NCBI GenBank assembly: GCA_902791985.1
Contig: CADAYD010000008.1
Coordinates: forward strand, 62,001-126,000
DNA: 64,000 nucleotides
Reading direction: 5' to 3'
Source: an uncultured bacterium
Lineage (GTDB): Bacteria; Cyanobacteriota; Vampirovibrionia; Gastranaerophilales; Gastranaerophilaceae
Below, one piece after another: positions 1 to 6,481 of this stretch. The notes beneath the pieces were generated by a model, which made no database searches, was not told the DNA's origin, and was given only the letters and a program-made list of their open reading frames with translations. Both the position numbers and the translations under genes were made by a program. Every line of letters begins with the position of its first letter. Positions within the stretch are counted from its first letter, which is position 1.

Positions 1-93
1 AAATTAAAGAATTTTTCCTCTAAAAATGAAAAATTGGAACAAATTCGCAAAATATCTTCTGAGTTAGGAGCCATTATTGATGTAAATATTTAA
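1..93 (+). CDS. 3' end of an unidentified gene
   Basis: Frame 1 is open from the first base to a TAA at 91-93 and encodes the last 30 residues of a protein, ending ELGAIIDVNI. The tail is lysine-rich and then hydrophobic, which would fit the end of a small alpha/beta or ACT-like domain, but it is too short to name. The start lies outside the window. Confidence 0.5.
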   Translation, partial: KLKNFSSKNEKLEQIRKISSELGAIIDVNI

Positions 94-137
94 TAAAGTT
101 TACAAAATTATGGCAAATTTATTTTTGTTTGGATTTA

Positions 138-146
138 TGGTATAAT
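138..146 (+). promoter_or_regulatory. Extended -10 promoter of the small secreted protein
   Basis: TGG directly precedes a perfect TATAAT (141-146), giving an extended -10 element. No good -35 is visible. The start codon follows at 195 after an AGGAG site at 184-188, so this transcript has an ordinary leader. Confidence 0.6.
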
Positions 147-194
147 ATAATTATAATAAGAAACGTAATATAAAATGAATAACAGGAGTAAGAA

Positions 195-587
195 ATGAAA
201 AAAACAGCATTATTAGCATTGGCAGTTATGATTTTAGCGCCATCATTCGCAATGGGCGAGAATTTATTGCCATTGAAGACAGTTTTGTCTGTATCCCCTT
301 CAGGATCATCATCTGCAATTTCAAGTGAAGCATCTGAATATGCAACATCTGCATCTAATACAGCAGCAACAAATGCTTCAGGCGTAAATAACGGTATTTA
401 CGAAGCAACATATGTTCCTGTAAGTCAAATAGAAACAGATCCTAATATGGTTCCGCAAAATGCAGCAGCAAAAGGTGAACCGGTTCCTGTACAAAGACAA
501 CCTCGTGTTAGAATAAGAACTAAACAGAGAAGTCAAGGTAATTCGTACTGGAATGCCGGCGGAAAAGGTTGGAGATCATACTACTAA
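195..587 (+). CDS. Small secreted protein of unknown function
   Basis: This 130-residue protein starts with a clear Sec signal peptide (Lys-Lys, then a hydrophobic core, then SFAMG around residues 17-21). The mature part is Ser/Ala/Thr-rich and low in complexity. The last 35 residues are basic and glutamine-rich and end in a glycine/aromatic tail with WNAGGKGWRSYY. No catalytic motif is visible. An AGGAG lies 7 bases before the ATG and an extended -10 promoter sits upstream. It is probably a periplasmic or surface-associated structural peptide. I do not recognise a family. Confidence 0.7.
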   Translation: MKKTALLALAVMILAPSFAMGENLLPLKTVLSVSPSGSSSAISSEASEYATSASNTAATNASGVNNGIYEATYVPVSQIETDPNMVPQNAAAKGEPVPVQRQPRVRIRTKQRSQGNSYWNAGGKGWRSYY

Positions 588-621
588 AAAGAATTTTTGG
601 GTTGTAATACCCATAGATTTA

Positions 622-656
622 TAAAAAAAAGGGCATAAACATCTTGTTTATGCCCT
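622..656 (-). terminator. Rho-independent terminator between convergent genes
   Basis: A perfect 10-bp stem (631-640 with 646-655) has a 5-nt loop. Read on the minus strand it is followed by eight T residues, so it best serves the minus-strand pair at 686-1163. On the plus strand it lies after the secreted-protein gene but has a poor T-tract. Confidence 0.8.
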
Positions 657-685
657 ATTAATTTGTAGATTTTGTCTGGTAGTCG

Positions 686-925
686 TTATTCTGCGGCAAG
701 ACCATTGTTATGAAATTCAATCAGCCTTGCCAGATGCCATTGTCTTTGACGAACATCCTCAATGTGTTGTTTGATATCTTCTAATTCCGCAAGTAAAGTG
801 TTTAAATCCTTATCTTGCAATTTGGATATCGATTCAATAGGAGTTTCTTTCTTTTGCGGAACAATATCATCATTCCAGCAACCTAAAAAGCATCCTTTTT
901 CAAATAACCATCTTTCTTCGTTCAT
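686..925 (-). CDS. Small hypothetical protein, charged C-terminal helix
   Basis: This 79-residue protein is not recognised. The N-terminal third holds two Cys (KGCFLGCW). The remainder is a predicted amphipathic helix rich in Glu, Asp, Gln and Arg. I chose the ATG at 925 because a GGAG stands 9 bases before it; an in-frame start at 979 would overlap the upstream gene. A GTG directly before the ATG is also possible. It is the second gene of a two-gene unit, 28 bp behind the 69-residue protein, and ends at the terminator at 622-656. Confidence 0.6.
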   Translation of the reverse strand: MNEERWLFEKGCFLGCWNDDIVPQKKETPIESISKLQDKDLNTLLAELEDIKQHIEDVRQRQWHLARLIEFHNNGLAAE

Positions 926-953
926 CACACATATCTCCAAAATCTTGCAGCTA

Positions 954-1163
954 TTAACCTTTATCTGACAAAAGTTCATGAAAGAAATCTGCCATTTTAA
1001 AGTTGCCGTATTTGAACGGAATAGGCTTTTTCATATACTCAGTATTAGTAATCCTGTTAAGAGTTTCCATTTCTTCATTTGATAAAGTACCAAAATCGAA
1101 GCTGGTCATCTCAGCGTAATCAATCATTAAATCTTCCACATTCATAATTTTTTTCTCAGACAT
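954..1163 (-). CDS. Small hypothetical acidic protein
   Basis: This 69-residue acidic protein shows no signal peptide or known motif. It contains FDFGTLSNEEMETLNRI and a C-terminal FHELL segment. An AAGGAG precedes the ATG by 7-8 bases, which supports real translation. It leads the two-gene minus-strand unit with the 79-residue protein, and the pair is probably co-transcribed and functionally linked. Function unknown. Confidence 0.6.
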   Translation of the reverse strand: MSEKKIMNVEDLMIDYAEMTSFDFGTLSNEEMETLNRITNTEYMKKPIPFKYGNFKMADFFHELLSDKG

Positions 1164-1288
1164 TTCTACACTCCTTAAAATATGTATTAAACTCTACATA
1201 TTTTTAATCGGAGCGTTTATAGTAAATCTTTAAAAAAAATAGAACAATTGTAACATTTATTTACAATACAATAAACGATTTAATATTA

Positions 1289-2071
1289 TTATTTTACTTC
1301 TTTTTGATAAGCCCAAGCACTGTGATTGTGAATACTTTCAAATGCTTCGCAATCCACTTCAAATTCTTTAACTACCGGATGTTTACGCAATTTTACTACA
1401 ACATCTCTTAAAACATCCTCAACAAATTTTGGATTTTCCCAAGCCTTTTCGGTTACATATTTTTCATCTTGACGTTTTAGAAGTGAATACAACGGACAAG
1501 ATGCACAAGATTCAACAAGTTCAATTAAATCCTCAAGCCAAATGTGTTCCGATTCATCATATGAGACTTTGACGCTTATAACGGCTCTTTGATTATGCGC
1601 ACCATAATCAGATATCTCTTTTGAACATGGACAAAGTGTCGTAACAGGAACCTTTACACCCAAAATAAATTTGTAATTTTTATTTTCATTAATTATTCCC
1701 TGAAATGAACATTCATAACTCATTGGGGCCGCAAGCCTCGAAATTGGCGCTTTTTTATTTATAAAATACTTAAATTTAAATTTCAATTCACCACTTTGCG
1801 CATGAAGCTTTTTGATAATTTTTTCAAGACAGCCTTTAATATCGACTCCAAGCATATTTTTTGAGCGCCACTCATTTAAGACTTCAACAAATCGGCTCAT
1901 ATGAGTTCCCTTGTAATTTCGAGGAAGCGAAACTGCAGCCCTGGCGACTCCTGATACAACCTGATCCGTATTATTTTTCCTCTGAATAATTAAAGGAACA
2001 TCAATATCAGTGATGCCAACCTTTTGGATATCTACATTTCTGTTATCTTGTGTATTTTGTACATCTTTCAT
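1289..2071 (-). CDS. folE2: GTP cyclohydrolase I type IB (FolE2)
   Basis: Converts GTP to 7,8-dihydroneopterin triphosphate, the first step towards folate and queuosine-type pterins, using a metal site unlike that of FolE. The family hallmark is present: CPCS at residues 147-150 followed by GAHNQR at about 157-162, and a C-terminal IHNHSAWAY segment. The length of 260 is normal for the COG1469 family. The ATG at 2071 starts 3 bases after the asparaginase stop, so the two are co-transcribed. FolE2 is not strictly zinc-dependent and often stands in for FolE; no folE is in this window. Confidence 0.93.
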   Translation of the reverse strand: MKDVQNTQDNRNVDIQKVGITDIDVPLIIQRKNNTDQVVSGVARAAVSLPRNYKGTHMSRFVEVLNEWRSKNMLGVDIKGCLEKIIKKLHAQSGELKFKFKYFINKKAPISRLAAPMSYECSFQGIINENKNYKFILGVKVPVTTLCPCSKEISDYGAHNQRAVISVKVSYDESEHIWLEDLIELVESCASCPLYSLLKRQDEKYVTEKAWENPKFVEDVLRDVVVKLRKHPVVKEFEVDCEAFESIHNHSAWAYQKEVK

Positions 2072-2074
2072 AAT

Positions 2075-3031
2075 CTAAACCATACTCACGATACTTCCAA
2101 CTTTTGTTCCGTTATTTATATTTATATCATGAGAAACCTCTATATTAGCCCAGTGCAAATTATTAATTAAATCAATCGTTGCAATTTCACGCGCCTGCAT
2201 ATTGGCATCGCAAATTTTTACAACAAAACCTTCTTCAATCTCGGTATTAACAACAATACAAAGTCCTCCGGCTCCAACCTTTGCTATCAGATTAGAACTA
2301 TTTTCAAGAATTTTAGTATCCGTACGATTTTCACCGCCTATTACATACGGATTATTTATAAAGGCATCTTTTATAACCGCATATTTTGGATTACAAAACA
2401 AATTGAGATAACCTTGAACCATATTAGCTAACGGCATAGAACATATCGGGACTCCGCATCCGTCTTTTGTTATAGGATATCGTTGCTTTACTCCGCATAA
2501 TTCATAAACTCGCTTTTTTATTTCGAGCTGCAAAGGATGGTTTAAATCATCATAATTTTCACTATCCCAACCGTTTAATCTGCATAAACCAAGCATCATT
2601 ATATGCTTACCTGAGCAATTGTTATGCAAGACTGAAGGTTTTTCATTATTTAAAATTAATTTTCTTTGCGCACGTGAGGACAAGGGCTCCATAACTCCGC
2701 ATTTTAAATCGGATTCAAATAATTCAAACTTATCCATGAGCTTCTGTAAAATACCAATGTGAACAGATTCTCCCGAATGAGAAGCGCAACAAATTGCTAT
2801 TTCGGAAGAGGTCAGATCGTAAGCCTTATCCAATCCGTAATCTACGATTAAAGAAGCCTGCAAAGGTTTTGCACATGAGCGCAAATAAAACGGATAATTT
2901 TTATCATCCCCTATTTTTTCAGCAACATGATTTCTTGAGCATCTTACGACGTACCCGTAATGCTCTGTTTCTACAAGTCCATCACGAATAAATGATACCA
3001 GCTTTTCAGGTTGAGTCCCTGCATTATCCAT
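2075..3031 (-). CDS. L-asparaginase II family protein (Rhizobium type)
   Basis: Likely hydrolyses L-asparagine to aspartate and ammonia in the cytoplasm. It matches the thermolabile asparaginase II family (PF06089), not the E. coli AnsA/AnsB fold. Visible signatures are RSCAKP with the Ser-x-x-Lys dyad (S52, K55), the metal-site motif NNCSGKH (C139, K142) and KDGCGVP (C192). The length of 318 is typical. The ATG overlaps the end of the upstream gene by 8 bases and folE2 follows after 3, so it is the middle gene of a three-gene operon. Confidence 0.88.
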   Translation of the reverse strand: MDNAGTQPEKLVSFIRDGLVETEHYGYVVRCSRNHVAEKIGDDKNYPFYLRSCAKPLQASLIVDYGLDKAYDLTSSEIAICCASHSGESVHIGILQKLMDKFELFESDLKCGVMEPLSSRAQRKLILNNEKPSVLHNNCSGKHIMMLGLCRLNGWDSENYDDLNHPLQLEIKKRVYELCGVKQRYPITKDGCGVPICSMPLANMVQGYLNLFCNPKYAVIKDAFINNPYVIGGENRTDTKILENSSNLIAKVGAGGLCIVVNTEIEEGFVVKICDANMQAREIATIDLINNLHWANIEVSHDININNGTKVGSIVSMV

Positions 3032-3740
3032 TTTTTTTACCGCCTGACAATAATTCTTTTATTTGTTCTTTTAATTTTTGATTCTCTTGCTTTAAATTAT
3101 TTATTTGAACTTCATAATCGTCTGCTTCAGATATTTTTGGAAGCTCATTGTGATCAAGTATAAAACGTTTTTTTGCTTCTTCTTTTATTGAAAGGATAAT
3201 ATTTAATTGTTTTTGCGAAATTAAACCCATTTCTATTAAAGATTGACCAAATTTTTTATTATTTTGTTTTGCCCTATGCTCATAATTTAAAACAGCATCA
3301 TCAAGCTGTTTTTCAGAGATTATACCATCTTGGACAAAATATTCTCCGGTTCTGTACTTCCCTGCAAGAAATCCTGCAATATTCAATATTTGAGAATTAT
3401 CAGGAATTTGTATATAACCTTCATCTACTGCAAACAAAAAATAATTTGCAACTTCTTCCATCGAAAGATAGGTGTTCAATGTGATATCAGAAATAGTTGC
3501 ACCCTTATCACAGTAATCAAATATATTATAAATATTCAAATCAAAACCTGATTGCCGATTAGTCAATTCACATCTGCCCTTATCGGATAAAATCGGTTTA
3601 AAAGTTGCAAAAGTATACGCAAGTTCCCCTTCAGGGTGAATATCTTTTTGAAGCCTTAAATAAATAATTTCTTTTATCCAGCAGGGGAAATTTGATATTT
3701 TTTCTAAAAATTTATCTAAAAAATTCCTTTGCACTTTCAC
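3024..3740 (-). CDS. Unknown cytoplasmic protein with repeated helical motif and coiled-coil tail
   Basis: A 238-residue protein with no signal peptide. Two related stretches, GEYFVQDGIISEKQLDDAV (about 133-151) and FGQSLIEMGLISQKQLNIIL (about 165-184), have the 'L-x-x-x-G-x-I-s-x-x-Q-L' pattern found in N-terminal domains of type II secretion/type IV pilus ATPases (MshEN-like). The last 35 residues form a coiled coil. The start is probably GTG at 3740 with GGAG just upstream. It leads the operon with asparaginase II and folE2. A pilus-regulatory or nucleotide-sensing role is possible but unproven. Confidence 0.6.
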   Translation of the reverse strand: MKVQRNFLDKFLEKISNFPCWIKEIIYLRLQKDIHPEGELAYTFATFKPILSDKGRCELTNRQSGFDLNIYNIFDYCDKGATISDITLNTYLSMEEVANYFLFAVDEGYIQIPDNSQILNIAGFLAGKYRTGEYFVQDGIISEKQLDDAVLNYEHRAKQNNKKFGQSLIEMGLISQKQLNIILSIKEEAKKRFILDHNELPKISEADDYEVQINNLKQENQKLKEQIKELLSGGKKNG

Positions 3741-3832
3741 ATATCTCCAATTAAAATCAGTTTAACATTAAAAGTATCGAAGTTCAATATTTGATAACAA
3801 TAAGTTATCATTTTTAAACATATTTTAAAATC

Positions 3833-3863
3833 AAAAAAGATGACTTATTAAGTCATCTTTTTT
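3833..3863 (-). terminator. Terminator of the ferritin-like gene
   Basis: A 9-bp stem (3839-3847 with 3849-3857) is extended by A/T pairs into flanking A6 and T6 runs. It lies just beyond the minus-strand stop at 3868. Confidence 0.8.
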
Positions 3864-3867
3864 ATTT

Positions 3868-5163
3868 TTATAATTCAAATTCTTCTTTAGACATTTTTTC
3901 GTATTCCTCCGGTGTTACGGTGTCGCATGTCATTCCTTTCTTCTGCATAGCCTTTTTAGCAAGTTTTGGCAAATCTGATTTTAATTTTTCATCAGAACAG
4001 ACAAGGTCGCGATTTTTTTGTTCTGCAATAACTCTGATTGTAACTTCTGATGGCGAACCGTCTTTCCCTGCTTTTTCCTGAACTCCGTAACTTGCCCAAT
4101 CATCAGGAATATCTTTTGTAAATTGATAATCTTTGTTTGAGCCTAAGCGTTTATCAATCTCGGAATGGAGAACTTTTGTAACATAATCTTTTTGTGTCGT
4201 GAAATGACAAGGATGAACAATATCTTCGCCTATAACTTCTTCGGGATCACGTTTTTCATATTTTTTGAACAGTTTTGCTGCAGTCTGCAGGTGGTCAAGT
4301 TCTATTGCCAAAAATTCTTCCCAAATCGGCATCAGCATTTCATCCTTTTCATCAGTCATACAGTTGTGGTAAGTGCAGACTTCAGTAAATTCGTGGAGCA
4401 GTAATTTTTCGTAGAAAGATTCAGACGGGTCGATTAAAGATTCATACATAGTAACATGTTCTTCTTCGACATCTTTGATTTCCGCATAAGTTTCTCTCAA
4501 CAGTTCGCTGCCGTATGCAAATCCATGTTCGCCATAGTAGTTGTGGGTTTGTTGTTCCCCTGCAACAAGAGTCAGAATATTAACTTTTGTTTGCGGGGAA
4601 GCGGTTGCTTTATCATAGTGTTTACGAAGCCTTACAATATTGCAGTTGTGATGGTTTTGGGTTGGGCGCCCTAAGATTACATCAGTCTGACCCTGTACAA
4701 CAGCATTCGGAGTAATTCCATGAATCATGTATGCCCACTGTGAATATCTGTATAAATGGTCAAAATCTTCCAACAAACCGAAATCAAATGTTTCTTTAAC
4801 ATAAGGGTCGGGTTCATTCTGCGCCATCCAAGCGGTTAAATCAACTGCTACCTGCTCATAACCCAGTGTCGTTTCCAAAACCGACTGATCACATGGCGCA
4901 AGCCAGTTTATTGTAGTTTGTTGTGCATCTTCGATACGCTTTGTTTGTGCAAGAAATTCTAGTGTATCTTCATCCTGACAAACTCTTGCAAAATTATGTT
5001 TAAAGTTCCACGCTTCAACTTCGATTCCGTTCATCAAAATCTGACGAGTACGGCTGTAACAATTAATTTCATTTTTATTGTATTTTCTGTGCGCAATATC
5101 ATGCCATGTACGCACCTGTTTTTCTAACGGTAAGCCTTTTTCTTTTAGTGCATTAAAATTCAT
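3868..5163 (-). CDS. Large ferritin-like (rubrerythrin-fold) protein
   Basis: This 431-residue protein is mostly helical. Glu/His-rich segments suit a four-helix diiron carboxylate centre: GEQQTHNYYGEHG, VEEEHVTMYESL, LHEFTEVCTYHNCM and EFLAIELDHLQTAAKLF. These occupy roughly residues 205-310. The flanks (1-200 and 330-431) are not recognised. The ATG at 5163 is chosen because AAAGGAG lies just before it; the ATG at 5181 would put that site inside the gene. It stands alone with its own terminator and has a folded leader-like element upstream (5260-5324). Iron storage, peroxide reduction or redox sensing is possible; the exact activity is unknown. Confidence 0.62.
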   Translation of the reverse strand: MNFNALKEKGLPLEKQVRTWHDIAHRKYNKNEINCYSRTRQILMNGIEVEAWNFKHNFARVCQDEDTLEFLAQTKRIEDAQQTTINWLAPCDQSVLETTLGYEQVAVDLTAWMAQNEPDPYVKETFDFGLLEDFDHLYRYSQWAYMIHGITPNAVVQGQTDVILGRPTQNHHNCNIVRLRKHYDKATASPQTKVNILTLVAGEQQTHNYYGEHGFAYGSELLRETYAEIKDVEEEHVTMYESLIDPSESFYEKLLLHEFTEVCTYHNCMTDEKDEMLMPIWEEFLAIELDHLQTAAKLFKKYEKRDPEEVIGEDIVHPCHFTTQKDYVTKVLHSEIDKRLGSNKDYQFTKDIPDDWASYGVQEKAGKDGSPSEVTIRVIAEQKNRDLVCSDEKLKSDLPKLAKKAMQKKGMTCDTVTPEEYEKMSKEEFEL

Positions 5164-5259
5164 TTTATTTTCTCCTTTCATATCAGTTAAAAAATAAAAT
5201 GAAATTTTAAGTTTTTAAATCGGCTGATATGGCAAACCTATATTGATAATTAATTGTTC

Positions 5260-5324
5260 CTACCCGATTGGACTCTGCCGAGAGAAAGGTGACTAAATGT
5301 CACGTTTCTGCCAAAGGTAGTAGG
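5260..5324. other. Predicted three-way-junction RNA fold
   Basis: Nested complementarity is visible: CTACC (5260-5264) with GGTAG (5316-5320); TTGG (5268-5271) with CCAA (5311-5314); a CTCT-GCCG-AGAG hairpin (5273-5284); and GTGAC-TAAAT-GTCAC (5289-5303), whose stem is extended by AAA/TTT pairs. Either strand could fold. On the minus strand it would lie about 100 nt upstream of the ferritin-like start codon, as a cis-regulatory leader would. It matches no riboswitch consensus I can recall. Confidence 0.45.
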
Positions 5325-5348
5325 CATGGAAATAATATTTAAATATTT

Positions 5349-5376
5349 CCTCCCCGATGGGGGAGGTTAGGAGGGG
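5349..5376 (+). repeat. Left terminal inverted repeat of the DUF559 unit
   Basis: G/C-rich 28-mer containing CCTCCCCGATGGGGGAGG, able to form its own hairpin, followed by TTAGGAGGGG. Its inverted partner is at 5748-5775. Confidence 0.8.
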
Positions 5377-5382
5377 AAATAT

Positions 5383-5721
5383 CTATTTGAGATATTCAAT
5401 AATTTTGTTAACAACTTCCTCAATATTTTCATCAATATCACAATTCCAAAATCTTATTACATTAAAACTTCTTGATTTTAAATATTTTGTTCTTTCATTG
5501 TCATAATTTATATTTTGTTGTTCATTATGTTGTCCGCCATCAATCTCTATAATCAAATTTTTTGAACGGCAGACAAAATCAACAATAAAATTTCCAATAG
5601 GATATTGGCGTCTGAAACGGCAATTATTTATTTGATTATTTCGCAGATAATACCACAGTTTCTTTTCTTGTGGAGTCATATTGTTGCGTAATTGTCTTGC
5701 TTTTATGTGTATTTCATCCAT
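5383..5721 (-). CDS. DUF559 endonuclease-domain protein
   Basis: A 112-residue protein of the DUF559 family (PF04480), which has the PD-(D/E)XK fold related to very-short-patch-repair endonucleases. Visible signatures are the N-terminal ARQLRNNMTPQEKKLWYYLR, the core FRRQYPIGNFIVDFVC, then the catalytic-type LIIEIDGGQH (Asp and Glu/Asp residues about 61-79) and VIRFWNCDI near the end. It is complete. Its tight enclosure by inverted repeats suggests it moves, or is moved, as a unit. Nicking or cleavage at the repeats is an inference. Confidence 0.85.
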   Translation of the reverse strand: MDEIHIKARQLRNNMTPQEKKLWYYLRNNQINNCRFRRQYPIGNFIVDFVCRSKNLIIEIDGGQHNEQQNINYDNERTKYLKSRSFNVIRFWNCDIDENIEEVVNKIIEYLK

Positions 5722-5747
5722 AAGTCAGTTATATCATGAAAATTGTA

Positions 5748-5775
5748 CCCCTCCAAACCTCCCCCTTTGGGGAGG
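5748..5775 (-). repeat. Right terminal inverted repeat of the DUF559 unit
   Basis: The reverse complement reads CCTCCCCAAAGGGGGAGG followed by TTTGGAGGGG, matching the left repeat except at the hairpin loop and one position in the tail. Confidence 0.8.
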
Positions 5776-5784
5776 AATATGAAA

Positions 5785-5804
5785 GTTGGGTTTACCCAGC
5801 CTAC
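5785..5804 (-). repeat. Short palindromic intergenic repeat (GTAGG...GGG type)
   Basis: On the minus strand it reads GTAGGCTGGGTAAACCCAAC, a small hairpin (TGGGT/ACCCA). It resembles the units at 14462-14489 and 28834-28854 and abuts the DUF559 unit. Confidence 0.5.
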
Positions 5805-5816
5805 AAGTTATTTATT

Positions 5817-6233
5817 TTAGAATAACAATGAATGTCCCGTGCACATTTCTTTGTTAATACTGCCGAAACGTTGTCTAATATTCTCTGTTAATCCGTGCAA
5901 ATAATCATATAAACAATATTTTTCATACGGCAATTTTCTTGAAATTTGACCTATATCAACTTTGCCATTTTTAGGGAGTTTAACTTTAGTAATAGGATTA
6001 TCAAGTACATCATATACAACCATTTTTGCTTTACCATTATATGATTGTTCATAAGCAACAAGCCTTTCCGTTTCTTGATCATAATATTTTACCCACTTCA
6101 TACCTTTAGAAGTTTCTCCGCCATATCTAGTCAATATTCTTCCTTCGCTAAACAATTCTTGTGCAACTTGTGGCATTCTTCTTCCGTATTTTCCTGCCAA
6201 CCCATCAAGAAATTTAATCAACATACCTGACAT
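5817..6233 (-). CDS. Hypothetical protein, 138 residues
   Basis: A complete cytoplasmic-looking protein with no recognised domain. The N-terminal 30 residues form an amphipathic stretch (LIKFLDGLAGKYGRR). A central beta-rich part carries RLVAYEQSYNGKAKMVVYDV, which looks like short repeated strands, and the C-terminal part is helical. The ATG at 6233 has AGGA about 9 bases upstream. It is a single gene divergent from mfd. The N-terminal style (short hydrophobic stretch, then FLDGL) resembles the 125-residue protein at 31714-32091, but I cannot assert homology. Confidence 0.6.
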   Translation of the reverse strand: MSGMLIKFLDGLAGKYGRRMPQVAQELFSEGRILTRYGGETSKGMKWVKYYDQETERLVAYEQSYNGKAKMVVYDVLDNPITKVKLPKNGKVDIGQISRKLPYEKYCLYDYLHGLTENIRQRFGSINKEMCTGHSLLF

Positions 6234-6357
6234 AATAACCTATCCTTTCAACTTTTTACCTATGTATTTATAAAGTCTTTTTCATATCAAAAATTGACTT
6301 ATTGTTACAAAAATTAACAAACAGGGTTGTAAAATAGAAAAATTATTTATAGTAAGA

Positions 6358-6393
6358 GTAGGGAGGCAGAGATACCCTCAATGCAGCCCCTAC
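6358..6393. repeat. Palindromic intergenic repeat upstream of mfd
   Basis: GTAGGG at 6358-6363 pairs with CCCTAC near 6387-6392, with a GC-richer interior than the surrounding DNA. It belongs to the common class of short palindromic intergenic repeats and lies about 90 bp upstream of the mfd start. Confidence 0.45.
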
Positions 6394-6466
6394 AATAATG
6401 AAGAAATCAGCAATAAAAGGTTTCCTACTACCAATAGGATGCCTTTTATTTTTTTTCTCGGATTCT

Positions 6467-6475
6467 TGCTATAAT
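6467..6475 (+). promoter_or_regulatory. Leaderless-type promoter of mfd
   Basis: TGC plus TATAAT (6470-6475), then exactly 6 nt (ACATTT), then ATG at 6482. Transcription would begin at or next to the start codon. There is no Shine-Dalgarno sequence. Confidence 0.65.
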
Positions 6476-6481
6476 ACATTT

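Larger units (their letters stand above)
5349..5775. mobile_element. Possible mini mobile element: DUF559 gene between 28-bp inverted repeats
   Basis: Left repeat 5349-5376 and right repeat 5748-5775 match in inverted orientation at 24 or 25 of 28 positions. Each repeat is itself a G/C-rich hairpin (CCTCCCC...GGGGGAGG). The 427-bp unit contains only the DUF559 gene, which stops 7 bp from the left repeat and starts 27 bp from the right one. No clear target-site duplication is visible. GC content in the repeats is far above the surroundings. Confidence 0.55.

Noticed and set aside
6398-6481. A longer Mfd start giving 28 extra hydrophobic N-terminal residues.
   Set aside because: It overlaps the promoter and a palindromic repeat, lacks a ribosome site, and would give a cytosolic repair protein a membrane-like leader.
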